Part shown: positions 1-10,734 of the stretch, in pieces | How positions within the stretch are numbered: the first letter of the stretch is position 1 | Layout: every line of letters starts with the position of its first letter | Assembly (NCBI GenBank): GCA_051530055.1 | Contig: CM121341.1 | Location: 5,890,001-5,954,000, forward strand | Reading direction: 5' to 3' | Length of the DNA: 64,000 bases | From: Neoechinorhynchus agilis | Lineage: Eukaryota; Acanthocephala | Made by a program: the position numbers and the translations under genes | Notes under the pieces: model-generated | What the model saw: the letters and a program-made list of their open reading frames with translations, nothing else | Database searches by the model: none | Told to the model about the DNA's origin: nothing

Positions 1-305
1 TGGCCGTTCGTTTTTTTGTTACCACCGAAACAAGCAATCTATTCGAAATGTTCGGATACCTCGTCTGCTTCGTCTGGCTGATGCCTTTGTTGTTCGTTGT
101 ATCTCTGTCTGCCAATGATTACGTTTTGCCTACCACTAATCTGCCACAAGACGATCCACTGGATTCAACTGGTTCAATCGATATCGTCTCTCATTATTTG
201 TCGAAGCGAAACCGAAAACTCGGACTTCTTCATGCAATCAATCGGATTCGGGAACGAGCTAAACTCCTTATGGGAATCGTGCCAATTGATCAAAAACACT
301 ACTGA
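1..305 (+). CDS. TEX261/SVP26-like ER cargo receptor, second copy, cut by window edge
   Basis: The frame is open from base 3 to the stop at 303-305 and encodes the C-terminal ~100 residues, identical to the complete copy on the minus strand at 4560-5253. It shows two hydrophobic segments, the family sequence VSLSANDYVLPTT (compare the VSLSAGENVLPST type in animal TEX261) and a lysine- and tyrosine-containing tail ending QKHY. The family is known from yeast Svp26/Erv26 and animal TEX261 as a COPII-associated cargo receptor for Golgi glycosyltransferases. The 5' part lies outside the window, so whether this copy is complete cannot be judged. It is one half of a tail-to-tail gene pair made by the inverted repeat. 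Confidence 0.8.
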   Translation, partial: AVRFFVTTETSNLFEMFGYLVCFVWLMPLLFVVSLSANDYVLPTTNLPQDDPLDSTGSIDIVSHYLSKRNRKLGLLHAINRIRERAKLLMGIVPIDQKHY

Positions 306-704
306 GCACTTTGATCTTGTCTACTTTTCAAAATCTTTTATTAGGACGCCTCTTTTGTGTGGAAGTCAACGAAACCTTCGGATTTTGGCGATTTTGTGCT
401 CGTTTTTTTTCACTAGTTTTCTCCTTTAAGCGCAATTGATCGGATTTTCGGAAAAAGATCACAAATACCATGATGATTTTTGTTGTTCGAATTAGTTTAT
501 TCGTGGCGATTATTAGTTGTTGCGTTTTTTTCACTAATAAGTGGTGATCGAAAAAGCAGAACCGGGTTTTTCTTTAGAGGAAAAAAGCTTTCTCGTTTTT
601 TTAAAGAGAATTCAGTTTTAAATGTGGATTGTTCCCACGTTAACGCATTCTCTATAAAATTTCTATGATTTACACTGCTCCTTTTTTTTCTCGCTGTAAA
701 CAGT
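1..704. repeat. Left arm of near-perfect ~704-bp inverted repeat
   Basis: Bases 1-704 are the reverse complement of 4162-4864. I aligned the ends and homopolymers and found one single-base length difference (7 T versus 6 A in a homopolymer near 596/4264) and no other difference in the parts compared. Identity stops sharply at 704 and 4162, a few bases before the stop codon of the OXR1-like gene. The arm runs off the left window edge, so the true repeat is longer. It carries the 3' part of a TEX261-like gene plus about 400 bp of 3' flank. Confidence 0.93.
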
Positions 705-708
705 GAAG

Positions 709-2607
709 TTAAGCGTCATCTTTTGCATAGGCAAAACTCCACACTTCGACGTGGAGTATTTGGAATTCGATTCCTCGTTCGGTCTTTTCTCCCATTTTCG
801 TCAAAAAATCGTTTGAGTAAGTTTCGCACTTGTCCGTGCTGCCGTGTCTCAGTGTCTTGTCTAACCACAATCCATAAGAACCTCTGTAAACGCTTAAAGG
901 AATTGTAAACGTAGATGTTTTCAGACCTTCCGGACCCGAATCCGAATCCATGATTGTCACAATGAATGAAAAATTCGTTTTCCCCCGTCCAACAGTACGC
1001 CTAGAAGGCTAATAGTTATTTAAACATTTAAATTATCGAAACCCACTTTAACGCAGGGCTCGACTGAGAACAGAAGAGACTCCCCAGTACCAAAAAATCC
1101 TGCTTGAGGATGCAAATTGGCTGAAATGAGTGCACCGAATACCTTTTTTTTAAAGTGGTTCATTTTAAAGGAACAAGGAAAGGAGCTTACGTCTTTGGCG
1201 GTTGAAATGACGAAAATCAAATTATGGCCATCCTCATATTTGGCCATTTTCCGGTATAGCGTTGGAGCGTGGTATCCATCGAGGTTTGTGGAGAACACGA
1301 GTTCAGCGGGCTTCCGTCCGTAGACTAGAAAACTGGGCAAATGTCGGCACAACTTAATAATATCGTATTTTGAAACAATTGTGCTTTCGCCCGAAAGGAG
1401 ATCATTTTTTTCGAGTTCGATTTTTTCATCCTGTTTGGGAGCATCTCGACCAATTTTGGACACCTCATTCTTTTTCACCAACTAATTACAAACGAATAGA
1501 CAAATATAAGAAATAATGGAAAGACGCTACCTGCCAATCGATTTCGTACGCTTTTCCATGGTGCCACTTGATCTCGTTAGTACAACGTTCAAAAAACAAG
1601 ATTTCAGATTCGCATTCAGCCGTACACTTCTTGAGAAATAGTCTCAACGCGTCGGAGCTACTCGTAAGGCTAACTAAGAATGCAAAAACACACCATTTAC
1701 CTTAAAATGTTGGTTGAAAAGACGATTGGAATGTCCTCTTTGTCACTCAATTGATGAAAACTGATGACTCGTTCGGAAACAGATTCGTCCAAACTCCTAC
1801 GGATCTCCATATTCTCTAATGACTTCCAAGATTTCTTCGTCGCAACTCTCGTAGACATCTCATTTTCCATTGAATGCCGTCTCTTTTGGTTTATCTGTAT
1901 CCGTTTGTAGCTCGTAACTGATTTAAGGAGATTTAACTGGAAAAGAAGTGAGACCCGTTGAAGGCCAGCGGTCAAAACAACTCTGTCGAGCTCTTAGAAA
2001 CACAAGAATCCCGTTGCCTCTAGGAGCTGGTTTACATTGCTTATCCGAAACGTCCATTACGGTGTGCTCATCAAACATAAGAACGGACGGCGTCACAACA
2101 ACGGTTCCGTTAATTGGAACAAATTTTGGTCGATCGATTCGGTCATTCCAACAAAGACAAGCCTTGAATTTAAGGAGACGAGATGCCATCAGGTCCGATC
2201 GCTGCGTTCTTATGGGTTCATCAATACGTCCCAGTCCCTCATCCGTTTGGGTGCTACAAACTCGAGGGATTTTTAAAATCTAAAGCGTTCGTGTATTTTC
2301 GGACGACCGAGACTAAACAGTAGCGAACCTTTCCAGGAAATATTTCAGTCGAAAGGAGCTTGTTTAATCGCTTAATTGCCCAAATATCGGTGTCGAAGTG
2401 AATGGCAATCCGCTGAAGGGAATCGCCTTCTTTAACCTCATAAAGTTTCTCAATCTTTAAGTCGAAACCATTCACAGTACTTACTAAATATTCCACAACG
2501 TCTTCGATCGAGTCCGTCATGGTAGTTGGGGTCTCTGAAGCGCGCCGTCGTAGCAAGATTAAAAAATCGCCAAATAGAAACAAAACAAGCGGGATATCTT
2601 GAGTCAT
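709..2607 (-). CDS. OXR1/NCOA7-like protein (LysM + TLDc domains), multi-exon
   Basis: Three parts characteristic of oxidation-resistance proteins lie in order on the minus strand. First is a LysM motif at about 2450-2330 (YEVKEGDSLQRIA...IWAIKRLN). Next is the post-LysM segment GTVVVTPSVLMFDEHT at about 2110-2060. Last is a TLDc domain spread over exons at about 1481-1040 (LYRKM, LIFVIST, VFGALISANLHP, FFGTGESLLFS) and 940-709 (YGLWLDKTLRHGSTDKCETY... EVWSF). OXR1-family TLDc proteins protect against oxidative stress and bind the V-ATPase in other animals. Likely splice sites include a donor after 2329 and an acceptor TTTGTAG near 2260; other junctions are not resolved. The start could be at 2607 or at the ATG at 2520. 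The stop at 709-711 lies five bases from the end of the inverted-repeat arm. Confidence 0.85.
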
Positions 2608-2794
2608 TTTTTCAAGACAATGAATGTTGCACGGTGCAACGTTGGTGGCAAAATGATTCCTTCTTTTTTAAATTAAATCAAGAAAAGCTAATCAACATAT
2701 CGAAGTGTTTGAAGATTAAAATGTTCATATTTTGGTTGTTTTATATGGCGCTTAGAGAAACTAAATGACGATTTTGGTTTTAAAATCTACGATT

Positions 2795-2932
2795 GGTTTC
2801 GGAAGCACACAATCTTGTTGTTCGCCTTCGTTTGATCAAGGTTGTTAAAGTGTTATATCTGCGGACGTTCAAGTACGAATAAAAACCTTGATCAAACGAA
2901 GGCGAACAACAAGATTGTGTGCTTCCGAAACC
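2795..2932. repeat. Perfect 49-bp-arm hairpin
   Basis: The arms 2795-2843 and 2884-2932 are exact reverse complements (GGTTTCGGAAGC... / ...GCTTCCGAAACC) around a 40-bp loop. It lies between the OXR1-like gene and the next gene on the minus strand. It resembles a foldback or MITE-like insertion. I see no coding content. Confidence 0.9.
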
Positions 2933-2938
2933 ATCATT

Positions 2939-4100
2939 TCAATTTCTGCGCCATATAAAACAACCATTAGTGTCTCGCATCACAGATTTAATAAAAATGA
3001 TCAGTTGCGTGCCCAATATTCTCGAATCCAAAGGAAGTACCCAACCTAGCAAACTCCCACCGGAATCCACTCCAAAATAAACAGCACTGGAACCTATTAT
3101 TTGGTTCAAGTGTTCACGCTGAACCAAGGGTAGATGGTTCCTCTACTATGAACAATAAAATTATGCTGCCGCCAAAATACAGCTTCCCAATCTTCTTTTG
3201 TCTCAATCGCGTTAGTCCCATAAAAACCTGGAGTTAAAACTATATAAAAAATCAACAACAGCAAAGGCGATTCAGGATTATATGAGATAATTCTTTTGAG
3301 CACATCAAAGAATGTCAGACCCTTTTTTAAAATGTACCAAAATTAATGCACTCCTAAGTAACAACGGAGCTTTAAAAATCGTAAAAATTTCGTTGCAGGA
3401 AATGCTGTAATTTACACGATGAAATAATGGAGAAATGTCATATTCTGGTAAGATTTCATTAAGATCGTTTCCAAGCGCGATCTTTAAAAGTTCACGAGTT
3501 AAACAGAAAGGCATTTTCTCTATAAAGCAAAAGGAAAACACAATTATTAAATGCGATTGTATCGCCTTAATTACCATTTGTCGCTTAGACATAAAGGATA
3601 GAACAAACGAGAAACAGTCGGCTATGCAGAATAAAGTTCGTAATTGATTTCAAAGCAACGTTGCAGTCGCTGAGGAATGACAAATAAGTTATGCACGAGT
3701 GTTGCATAACCAAGTTCCTTCGAATGTCGCAACTTTTCAAGAGATAGCAAACGAAAAAGGGTAGAAGAGTAAATAGTTGATATGAGGAAATGGTGTGAAT
3801 TCGCGGAGGAGGACTCAGGGCAGTGGACGTCAGCAATTGTGTATTCTGTTAGACCATTTCCTAAAGGAGCTATGAAATGGACTGCGATGAATTCTAAATC
3901 GGGGTTTTGTAGAGAGCCCATGAGAGAGAAAGAGTATGGTAGAGAATTGTCGTCTTGGGGGTAACTCGAGTATAAACTTACAAGAACAACAATCCGGCGG
4001 AAAACATCGCCAAACTCGAATAAAAAGTATGGTGGCGATTGCCATACGAAGGTTGATGCGCTCTTCTCCTCTTGGACGGTCGTCGCTTTACGTATGGAAG
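2939..4100 (-). CDS. Unrecognised multi-exon gene
   Basis: Several minus-strand open segments with coding-like composition lie here: about 4100-4000 (a basic stretch followed by a hydrophobic FYSSLAMFSAGLLFL and a GTAAGT donor), 3960-3750 (PQDDNSLPYSFSLMGSLQNPDLEF...), 3303-3125 (hydrophobic LLLLIFYIVLTPGFYGTN then EDWEAVFW) and 3127-2939. At least two look like membrane or signal-anchor segments, so a membrane or secretory-pathway protein is possible. I do not recognise a family, and the exon chain and start are not fixed. It sits between the OXR1-like gene and TEX261 on the same strand, inside the inverted-repeat spacer. Confidence 0.4.
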
Positions 4101-4161
4101 GAAGAGTACCCGGGAAGGATGGCTGAATTGCTGTTAAGCCACGTTTCTGCTAAGATGAATT

Positions 4162-4864
4162 ACTGTTTACAGCGAGAAAAAAAAGGAGCAGTGTAAATCA
4201 TAGAAATTTTATAGAGAATGCGTTAACGTGGGAACAATCCACATTTAAAACTGAATTCTCTTTAAAAAACGAGAAAGCTTTTTTCCTCTAAAGAAAAACC
4301 CGGTTCTGCTTTTTCGATCACCACTTATTAGTGAAAAAAACGCAACAACTAATAATCGCCACGAATAAACTAATTCGAACAACAAAAATCATCATGGTAT
4401 TTGTGATCTTTTTCCGAAAATCCGATCAATTGCGCTTAAAGGAGAAAACTAGTGAAAAAAAACGAGCACAAAATCGCCAAAATCCGAAGGTTTCGTTGAC
4501 TTCCACACAAAAGAGGCGTCCTAATAAAAGATTTTGAAAAGTAGACAAGATCAAAGTGCTCAGTAGTGTTTTTGATCAATTGGCACGATTCCCATAAGGA
4601 GTTTAGCTCGTTCCCGAATCCGATTGATTGCATGAAGAAGTCCGAGTTTTCGGTTTCGCTTCGACAAATAATGAGAGACGATATCGATTGAACCAGTTGA
4701 ATCCAGTGGATCGTCTTGTGGCAGATTAGTGGTAGGCAAAACGTAATCATTGGCAGACAGAGATACAACGAACAACAAAGGCATCAGCCAGACGAAGCAG
4801 ACGAGGTATCCGAACATTTCGAATAGATTGCTTGTTTCGGTGGTAACAAAAAAACGAACGGCCA
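4162..4864. repeat. Right arm of the ~704-bp inverted repeat
   Basis: This is the reverse complement of 1-704. It covers the last ~100 codons of the TEX261-like gene and its 3' flank. The spacer between the arms is about 3.46 kb and contains the OXR1-like gene and an unrecognised gene. Confidence 0.93.
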
Positions 4865-5253
4865 TTAAATGGTGCAAGAAAACAAGCACTAAAGCAGTCA
4901 GGAAATGAAAGCTGAGAAATTCGACGCTCGGATAGTTAGCCAACATTTTGAAGTAGATCGCATTGCAAACGCATCCGAGTACAATGAGATGCCATGGAAA
5001 ACTACGCTCTTCAATACACGTATCGATTTTTTTTCGCCGAAGATAACGAAATCGATAATCGCGCACGTACAAATACGAGGAGAATATTCAATATAAAGAT
5101 TGCGACATGAGTCCGACGGATCAGCAACTTCGCCAAACTCTGATATTCCTCAATTAGCTCAGCAATGTAGTAAAGTCCACTCAGAAGACTCAATAAGGCA
5201 AATGCAACACTCAAAACCGATGCCAAAATACTTATCAATGTCAAATACATCAA
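4560..5253 (-). CDS. TEX261/SVP26-like ER cargo receptor, complete copy
   Basis: The first exon (5253 downwards) encodes MMYLTLISILASVLSVAFAL... GLYYIAELIEEYQ, matching the family hallmark GLYYLAELIEEY near the N terminus. The second part, down to the stop at 4560, continues with hydrophobic segments, VSLSANDYVLPTT, SHYLSKRNRKLGLL and the C terminus VPIDQKHY. Total length is about 200 residues with four hydrophobic segments, as in animal TEX261 (~196). The known role is cargo selection for COPII vesicles at the ER. The two parts are in different frames around 5050-5085. A short intron beginning at a GTATTT near 5079 is likely, but the acceptor is not certain. The last ~100 codons are duplicated at 1-305. 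Confidence 0.85.
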
Positions 5254-6045
5254 CCGAAAATATAAGGAAATCTTCCTTTAGGTTTCGAGTGCATTTTGAT
5301 GTGCCGAAAGAAATAAGGTTCTCGTTTCACGCTAAAGAAAATGCTTTCTCCTAACCGTAGAGTTTCGCATTTTATGAAATCGATACAAAAATAGAAATCA
5401 TCCTGAGAACTTGGAAAAAAAGGACACGGAAAATGTCCGCCTTTAAAGCTGAGCAAACTTTAGAGAACCATTTAACGATCAGTGAAAAAGAAGACAAAGG
5501 TGACCGATTCCTGACCACGGAAGAATTATTCGCGTCTTGGTCTTTATGTGACGTCACTCTGACGAGTAAGAGTTGGGATTATTTACAAGTTTCTTTTTTT
5601 TAATGTGCCGTTCATAATATCCAATTTTTTAATAAGCTTTTTGAAGTTTTGCTCCTTTTCCCGTAATGAATTTTAATTTGAACATCTTTTTCACTTCAAA
5701 AAAAGTCTCATGAGTTTTTCTTAATAACGCAATCGGTTTTGCGCCAGACGATGACGACATTAATTTCGCATTTTTTTAAATCCACTTCTCGGAATTTCGC
5801 TTTCCATTCTTTATTTTTCTTAAACTATCGATTAGTGGTCTCGGGTATAAAAAGTTAATTTATACTCGTCTTTTAAATAAAATTTTAAACTCGCATTGGC
5901 AAAAAACTTTCTTCTTTAATTTGATATATCGGCGCAAAAATCCCGTTTAGGACTCCGTTTTCGTTTGAATGCTCCTTTTAATCTATAATTTTTTGTACTC
6001 GAACTCGGTCTCTGTAGCCTCTTTCGATTGGTTCGCTGGCTTTAC
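5254..6045. other. Intergenic, no gene seen
   Basis: AT-rich sequence with T homopolymers. The open stretches here are short and have no recognisable composition. It probably contains the TEX261 promoter. Confidence 0.5.
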
Positions 6046-7269
6046 AATAAAGCACAAAACCTGCAATCACCACCGTCCGCAAAATCGTAGCTTCTCTAAT
6101 TCCTGAGAATTTTTCTCTGCGAAAAGAAATGCAGAAAGGGATCCTCTCCAGGGGATGTAAGGCTCATTTCTATCCAAAATTCTGCGGTCTCAATTTACGA
6201 AAGAGTCCTTGCTAAACGAATTGCCGCTTTCTCAGTCGAGTTCAACATCATTGATGGGAGATGCCACTGGTTTATTGCGGGCAAATCTGAACACTGAGCT
6301 ATGCATTAGATTATTAGTAATTTTAGCATTAACCGACTGGCTATGAACATTTTAATTTCATTGGATATCTGCAAAGCTTTCGATAATATCGATATAGGTT
6401 TTATTCTGAACAAATCAACATTCTGCAATTGAACATTGAGTGTGTTTTTATTTTTTAATCTCCACTGTCCACAAAATCGTAGCTTCTCTCCTTCCTCGGC
6501 TGTCGCCATCACGTTAGCAACATTGTCTCGTTGTACTGCGAGCGAGATATTTTGTCGAAGGGAATACAGCTGCTCTTGCCTCTCCGGTCGTTTCTCTCAA
6601 TTTATTCGAGAGATCCTGGCGCAGAGTGCCGAGCTGCCAAGCGCTCCATACGTCTCTAGTCCGAAGGGGACAAAATAGTGGGTCGGACGTGGCATCCCGG
6701 AGAAGGTGAAATTCCGTCAGGTCGACGGCTGTCTAATCGACAAAGATTGACGGGTTCCAAAATGTTGGGGAAGTTCACCGTTCTCAACGCCCGAGAAATT
6801 ACGTTATTGATCTCAGAATGGCGGGAGAACCTTCCTCCTGACTTTCGGCAAACGAAACCGTGTCGACCGAAAGCATCAACCAATGACCCACATCGACAGC
6901 GATAAGTCCTAAGGACACTGCGATCCTCGTTACCTCATCAATGAGAAGAGTTCTCAGAGATGCCAGAGGAACAGCCTCCAACCACGCCCCCGATTCTCGT
7001 GTCGAAACTGCCAACAATCTAGCTCGGACGACCCCATCGCGAGAACCTGAAAGTAGAGAGCTGTGAGCTCTCGCGACGAGAGGTCTCTCCCAGATCTACT
7101 ATCTGAGGCCATTCACGGGAACATGGTTAGCGCCTGTCTGCTGGCACCATTCTTCAACTGCCACCACAAAGTCTTGGTCAAGACAGAACTTTTTCTTCGG
7201 AATTTTCTTCGCTATCGGTTGACCCCCTCATACGATCCAAGAAAGGCTGGCAAGGTCTACTAACGCCCG
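6046..7269 (-). mobile_element. Decayed retroelement fragment, copy 1
   Basis: About 800 bp here match 46877-47692 at roughly 95 % identity. A shared segment near 6046-6105 is separated from the rest (from about 6465) by about 360 bp of unrelated sequence, consistent with an insertion. On the minus strand, pieces resemble the region after reverse transcriptase in retroelement polyproteins (the AWLEAVPL and GRHGFVCRKSGGRFSRH... RRPDGI pattern). The element is broken and only a fragment remains; which retroelement class it came from is not decided. The shared right boundary is at 7269. Divergence of about 5 % between the copies suggests moderate age. Confidence 0.65.
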
Positions 7270-8215
7270 TAGCTCAAACGTCTCTCATTATTATGTATAG
7301 TTGGTGGCGATCGGCCCGATTTAATGCACGGAAATATTCATTGATCGATCTATGTTGAGATTTTTATTCTTTTTTCCGAGATGAAATCAAAGCTCAAGCG
7401 ACGACTGCTTAAATTATCTTCACTCGCAAAGAGACTGGATTCGATTGAGTTGATCGAACAGAAATCGAAAGTAAAACCATTTTTATGTTTACAAATGAAC
7501 GAATTGAGCAAATAGGTTTTGATAGTAGGCAATGGTGGTCTTGAGAACGGTGTTCAATCTCAGCAAGTCCATGAAATATTCTCTCGTTATGGGGCTGAGC
7601 ATTCGTAGCGATCTCTTAATACCAACACGAAATCCAAGGTTATTTTTAAGGACAATTCCTGATTGTTTGTGCCCGCCAGTCGACCATGCAGATACTGTTT
7701 AAAATTTAAATTATTCTTGTTTGTTTAACAGATTGTCAAAATGAGAACTTTCGTCCATTTTGTATTCACGATTCATAGATTCCATTTCCTTCTGGACCTA
7801 TTGAGTGTTATCATCGACTCTTGGGAACTGAGATCGATTGAAGTCTAAGGAATTTTCGGGTCTCGATATCCGAGGGAAGATTGGGCGGCATGGAAAAAGG
7901 AGCGTAGGTAGAAGAGGGAGGTGCGAAGTTGAGGTCCCCATTGATTACGTGTTTCTTGGGGAGGTTTTTCGGGAAAAAGAGAATTTTCCTCTCGAACTTC
8001 TCTGTACAATTTTGCTTTGTGTTTCTCTATAATGTACTGACCGATACGAAATTGCGATTTCCTATAGAATTCTTTTTATCACTATGGATAGAGTCGTCAA
8101 AGTTACTTTCATATTTCAAATTGCTTCAAAAAAAGAAGCTAAACCCTCATCACGCGTTACCGATCTGTCTTTTTTTTAGCTTCGATGATCCCTTTCACGC
8201 CGGTAATGTCCTATT
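7270..8215. other. Intergenic, no gene seen
   Basis: AT-rich with several A/T runs. Short open stretches on both strands show no family similarity. It includes the 3' flank of PDHB. Confidence 0.45.
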
Positions 8216-9292
8216 TTATTGCACCTTGAGCATCTCTTTTACCTTAGTGACGATGACTGGTTTTGTTGGTAAAGCCTGATCTTCAAGATTGAAAGCGTAT
8301 GGCATTGGTACGTCAGCTCCACAGAGTCTTTGCGGACGTCCTTTCAGGCTGGAATTGGCATCAGATTCGACAATGCGTGTTATGACCTCGGCTCCAACAC
8401 CTGATTGTGGCCATCCTTGTTCAATAGTAAGGAGCCTTCCTGTTTTTGAGACGGAAGCAGCGATCGTTGGTAGGTCTAGTGGACGGAGAGAACGCAGATT
8501 GATCAGCTCAACTTTGATTCCAGCTTGATCAAGTTCTCTGACGGCTTCCATGGTCGGGGTTAGGACGCGTCCCCAGGATGCGATGGTTATAGCATCACCT
8601 TCATGTTCAATCTTCGCTTTACCGATTGGCAAAACGAAATCAGCACCCATGGCTTCTTCGGATAGGCCGAATGATTGTGAATAGAGCACTTCGTTCTCAA
8701 GACAAACCACCGGGTCGTTATCCCTAATGGCAGCCTTTATAAGACCACGAGCATCCTCAGAGCTCCAGGGAGCAACCACTTTCAGACCAGGGACATTGCT
8801 ATACCACGCACCATAACATTGAGAATGTTGAGCAGCTACACCGACCGAGGGTCCGTTGGGTCCTCTAAAGACGATGGGGCATGTGATTTTCCCTCCGGAC
8901 ATATAGTAGCTCTTTGCGGCACTATTGATAATCTGGTCAAGGGCCTGCATGGCGAAATTGAAGGTCATGAATTCGCATATTGGTCTTAGACCGAGCATAG
9001 CAGCACCGACGGCGATTCCGGCGAATCCCATTTCAGTGATCGGGGTGTCAATGACTCGTTTATCGCCGTATTTTTGCCATAAACCCTTGGTGATCTTGTA
9101 TGCACCGTCGTATTGAGCGACTTCTTCCCCAAGAATGAAAACTTTGTTGTCCCTGGCGATTTCTTCGTCCAACGCCGAATTGATGGCCTCACGAACGGTC
9201 AATGTTTTGAACGCTGGAGCCGTTGCAGCCACTGAGAGATGACGGCGAGCAGCTTGAATGGCGATTGCTGAGCACTTGGTAAGGAGAACCAT
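8216..9292 (-). CDS. PDHB: Pyruvate dehydrogenase E1 component subunit beta, mitochondrial
   Basis: This single-exon gene encodes 358 residues, matching the ~359 of human PDHB. With E1 alpha it forms the thiamine-diphosphate enzyme that oxidatively decarboxylates pyruvate in the mitochondrial matrix. The N terminus [20 protein letters not shown] is an amphipathic, arginine-bearing presequence. The pyrimidine-binding domain follows ([53 protein letters not shown]). The C-terminal transketolase domain is also present ([50 protein letters not shown]). The frame is open further upstream to 9715, but that sequence belongs to the adjoining tandem array, so the ATG at 9292-9290, directly before the presequence, is chosen. 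It is divergently arranged with SGT1 across the array. Confidence 0.97.
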   Translation of the reverse strand: MVLLTKCSAIAIQAARRHLSVAATAPAFKTLTVREAINSALDEEIARDNKVFILGEEVAQYDGAYKITKGLWQKYGDKRVIDTPITEMGFAGIAVGAAMLGLRPICEFMTFNFAMQALDQIINSAAKSYYMSGGKITCPIVFRGPNGPSVGVAAQHSQCYGAWYSNVPGLKVVAPWSSEDARGLIKAAIRDNDPVVCLENEVLYSQSFGLSEEAMGADFVLPIGKAKIEHEGDAITIASWGRVLTPTMEAVRELDQAGIKVELINLRSLRPLDLPTIAASVSKTGRLLTIEQGWPQSGVGAEVITRIVESDANSSLKGRPQRLCGADVPMPYAFNLEDQALPTKPVIVTKVKEMLKVQ

Positions 9293-9589
9293 CTCGAAAA
9301 AAAAGAAGCGATGTGAGAACGTGGAGAGCAGGCGTCGTTGGCTGTTTATGTAGCAACGAAGTGCGTGCAACCATCGATTATGCAGGGTAAAAAAAACGGC
9401 GATAATGCACGGGGTGCGATTGAACGCCCCAGTGTGCGAGTGAGCGCGCAAAGCCAGCTGACTAATCCGGAAATTGCGAACGTGCGAGACAGCACGTCGG
9501 ATGCCAACGTCGGCGTGGAAAGGCGGCAGAATGCAACTGCAGGGTGCGACGATGTCGAAAACGATGACCGCACCGATTTTGTCAGGGGA

Positions 9590-10600
9590 AAATGTACTTT
9601 TCTGGGGGGAATTTCTTAGGAAAAAGGAAAAAAGGAGTCTTCTTTCCGAAGAAGGGACGGTGATTCTTTTTTTGCAGTGATCAACACCGCAGATTCCATT
9701 CGAATACGGAATCAAAGCGTTGTGAGATCTTTCTTTTTTTAGGAGACGGGGAAAATTGTCTACTTTTCTGGGGGGAATTTCTTACGAAAAAGGAAAAAAG
9801 GAGTCTTTAGAAGGGACGGTGATTCTTTTTTTTGCAGTGATCAACACCGCAGATTCCATTCGAATACGGAATCAAAGCGTTGTGAGATCTTTCTTTTTTT
9901 AGGAGACGGGGAAAATGGTCTACTTTTCTGGGGGGAATTTCTTACGAAAAAGGAAAAAAGGAGTCTTCTTTCCGAAGAAGGGACGGTGATTCTTTTTTTG
10001 CAGTGATCAACACCGCAGATTCCATTCGAATACGGAATCAAAGCGTTGTGAGATCTTTCTTTTTTAGGAGACGGGGAAAATGGTCTACTTTTCTGGGGGG
10101 AATTTCTTACGAAAAAGGAAAAAAGGAGTCTTCTTTCCGAAGAAGGGACGGTGATTCTTTTTTTTGCAGTGATCAACACCGCAGATTCCATTCGAATACG
10201 GAATCAAAGCGTTGTGAGATCTTTCTTTTTTTAGGAGACGGGGAAAATTGTCTACTTTTCTGGGGGGAATTTCTTACGAAAAAGGAAAAAGGAAAAAGGA
10301 GTCTTCTTTCCGAAGAAGGGACGGTGATTCTTTTTTTGCAGTGATCAACACCGCAGATTCCATTCGAATACGGAATCAAAGCGTTGTGAGATCTTTCTTT
10401 TTTTAGGAGACGGGGAAAATGTACTTTTCTGCGGGGAATTTCTTAGGAAAAAGGAAAAAGGAGTCTTCTTTCCGAAGAAGGGACGGTGATTCTTTTTTTT
10501 GCAGTGATCAACACCGCAGATTCCATTCGAATACGGAATCAAAGCGTTGTGAGATCTTTCTTTTTTTAGGAGACGGGGAAAATGTACTTTTCTTTGAAGG
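9590..10600. repeat. Tandem array, ~165-bp unit, about 6 copies
   Basis: The landmark GATCAACACCGCAG recurs at about 9679, 9839, 10005, 10171, 10343 and 10506, giving spacings of about 160-172 bp. Length changes come mostly from T runs and A/G-rich stretches. Each unit has a polypyrimidine tract ending TTTGCAG and another ending TTTTTAGG, both acceptor-like. The array fills the interval between the divergent PDHB and SGT1 genes. Open frames through it are repeat artefacts. Confidence 0.95.
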
Positions 10601-10734
10601 AATGGGAATTTCTTAGAGATTCTCGTTGAAATCTCGGTATTTTTGATATATTTTACGCGAAAAGTTGCAGGAGTACCTTTTAGCCTCTAGCAATCCGGAT
10701 TTTATTTTCAGACGGAAAAAAATTCGGTATTTCG

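Noticed and set aside
10003-10616. Open frames across the 165-bp array, including an N-terminal extension of PDHB to 9715
   Set aside because: The extension is tandem-array sequence and 5' flank. The presequence-like start at 9292 gives the normal PDHB length.
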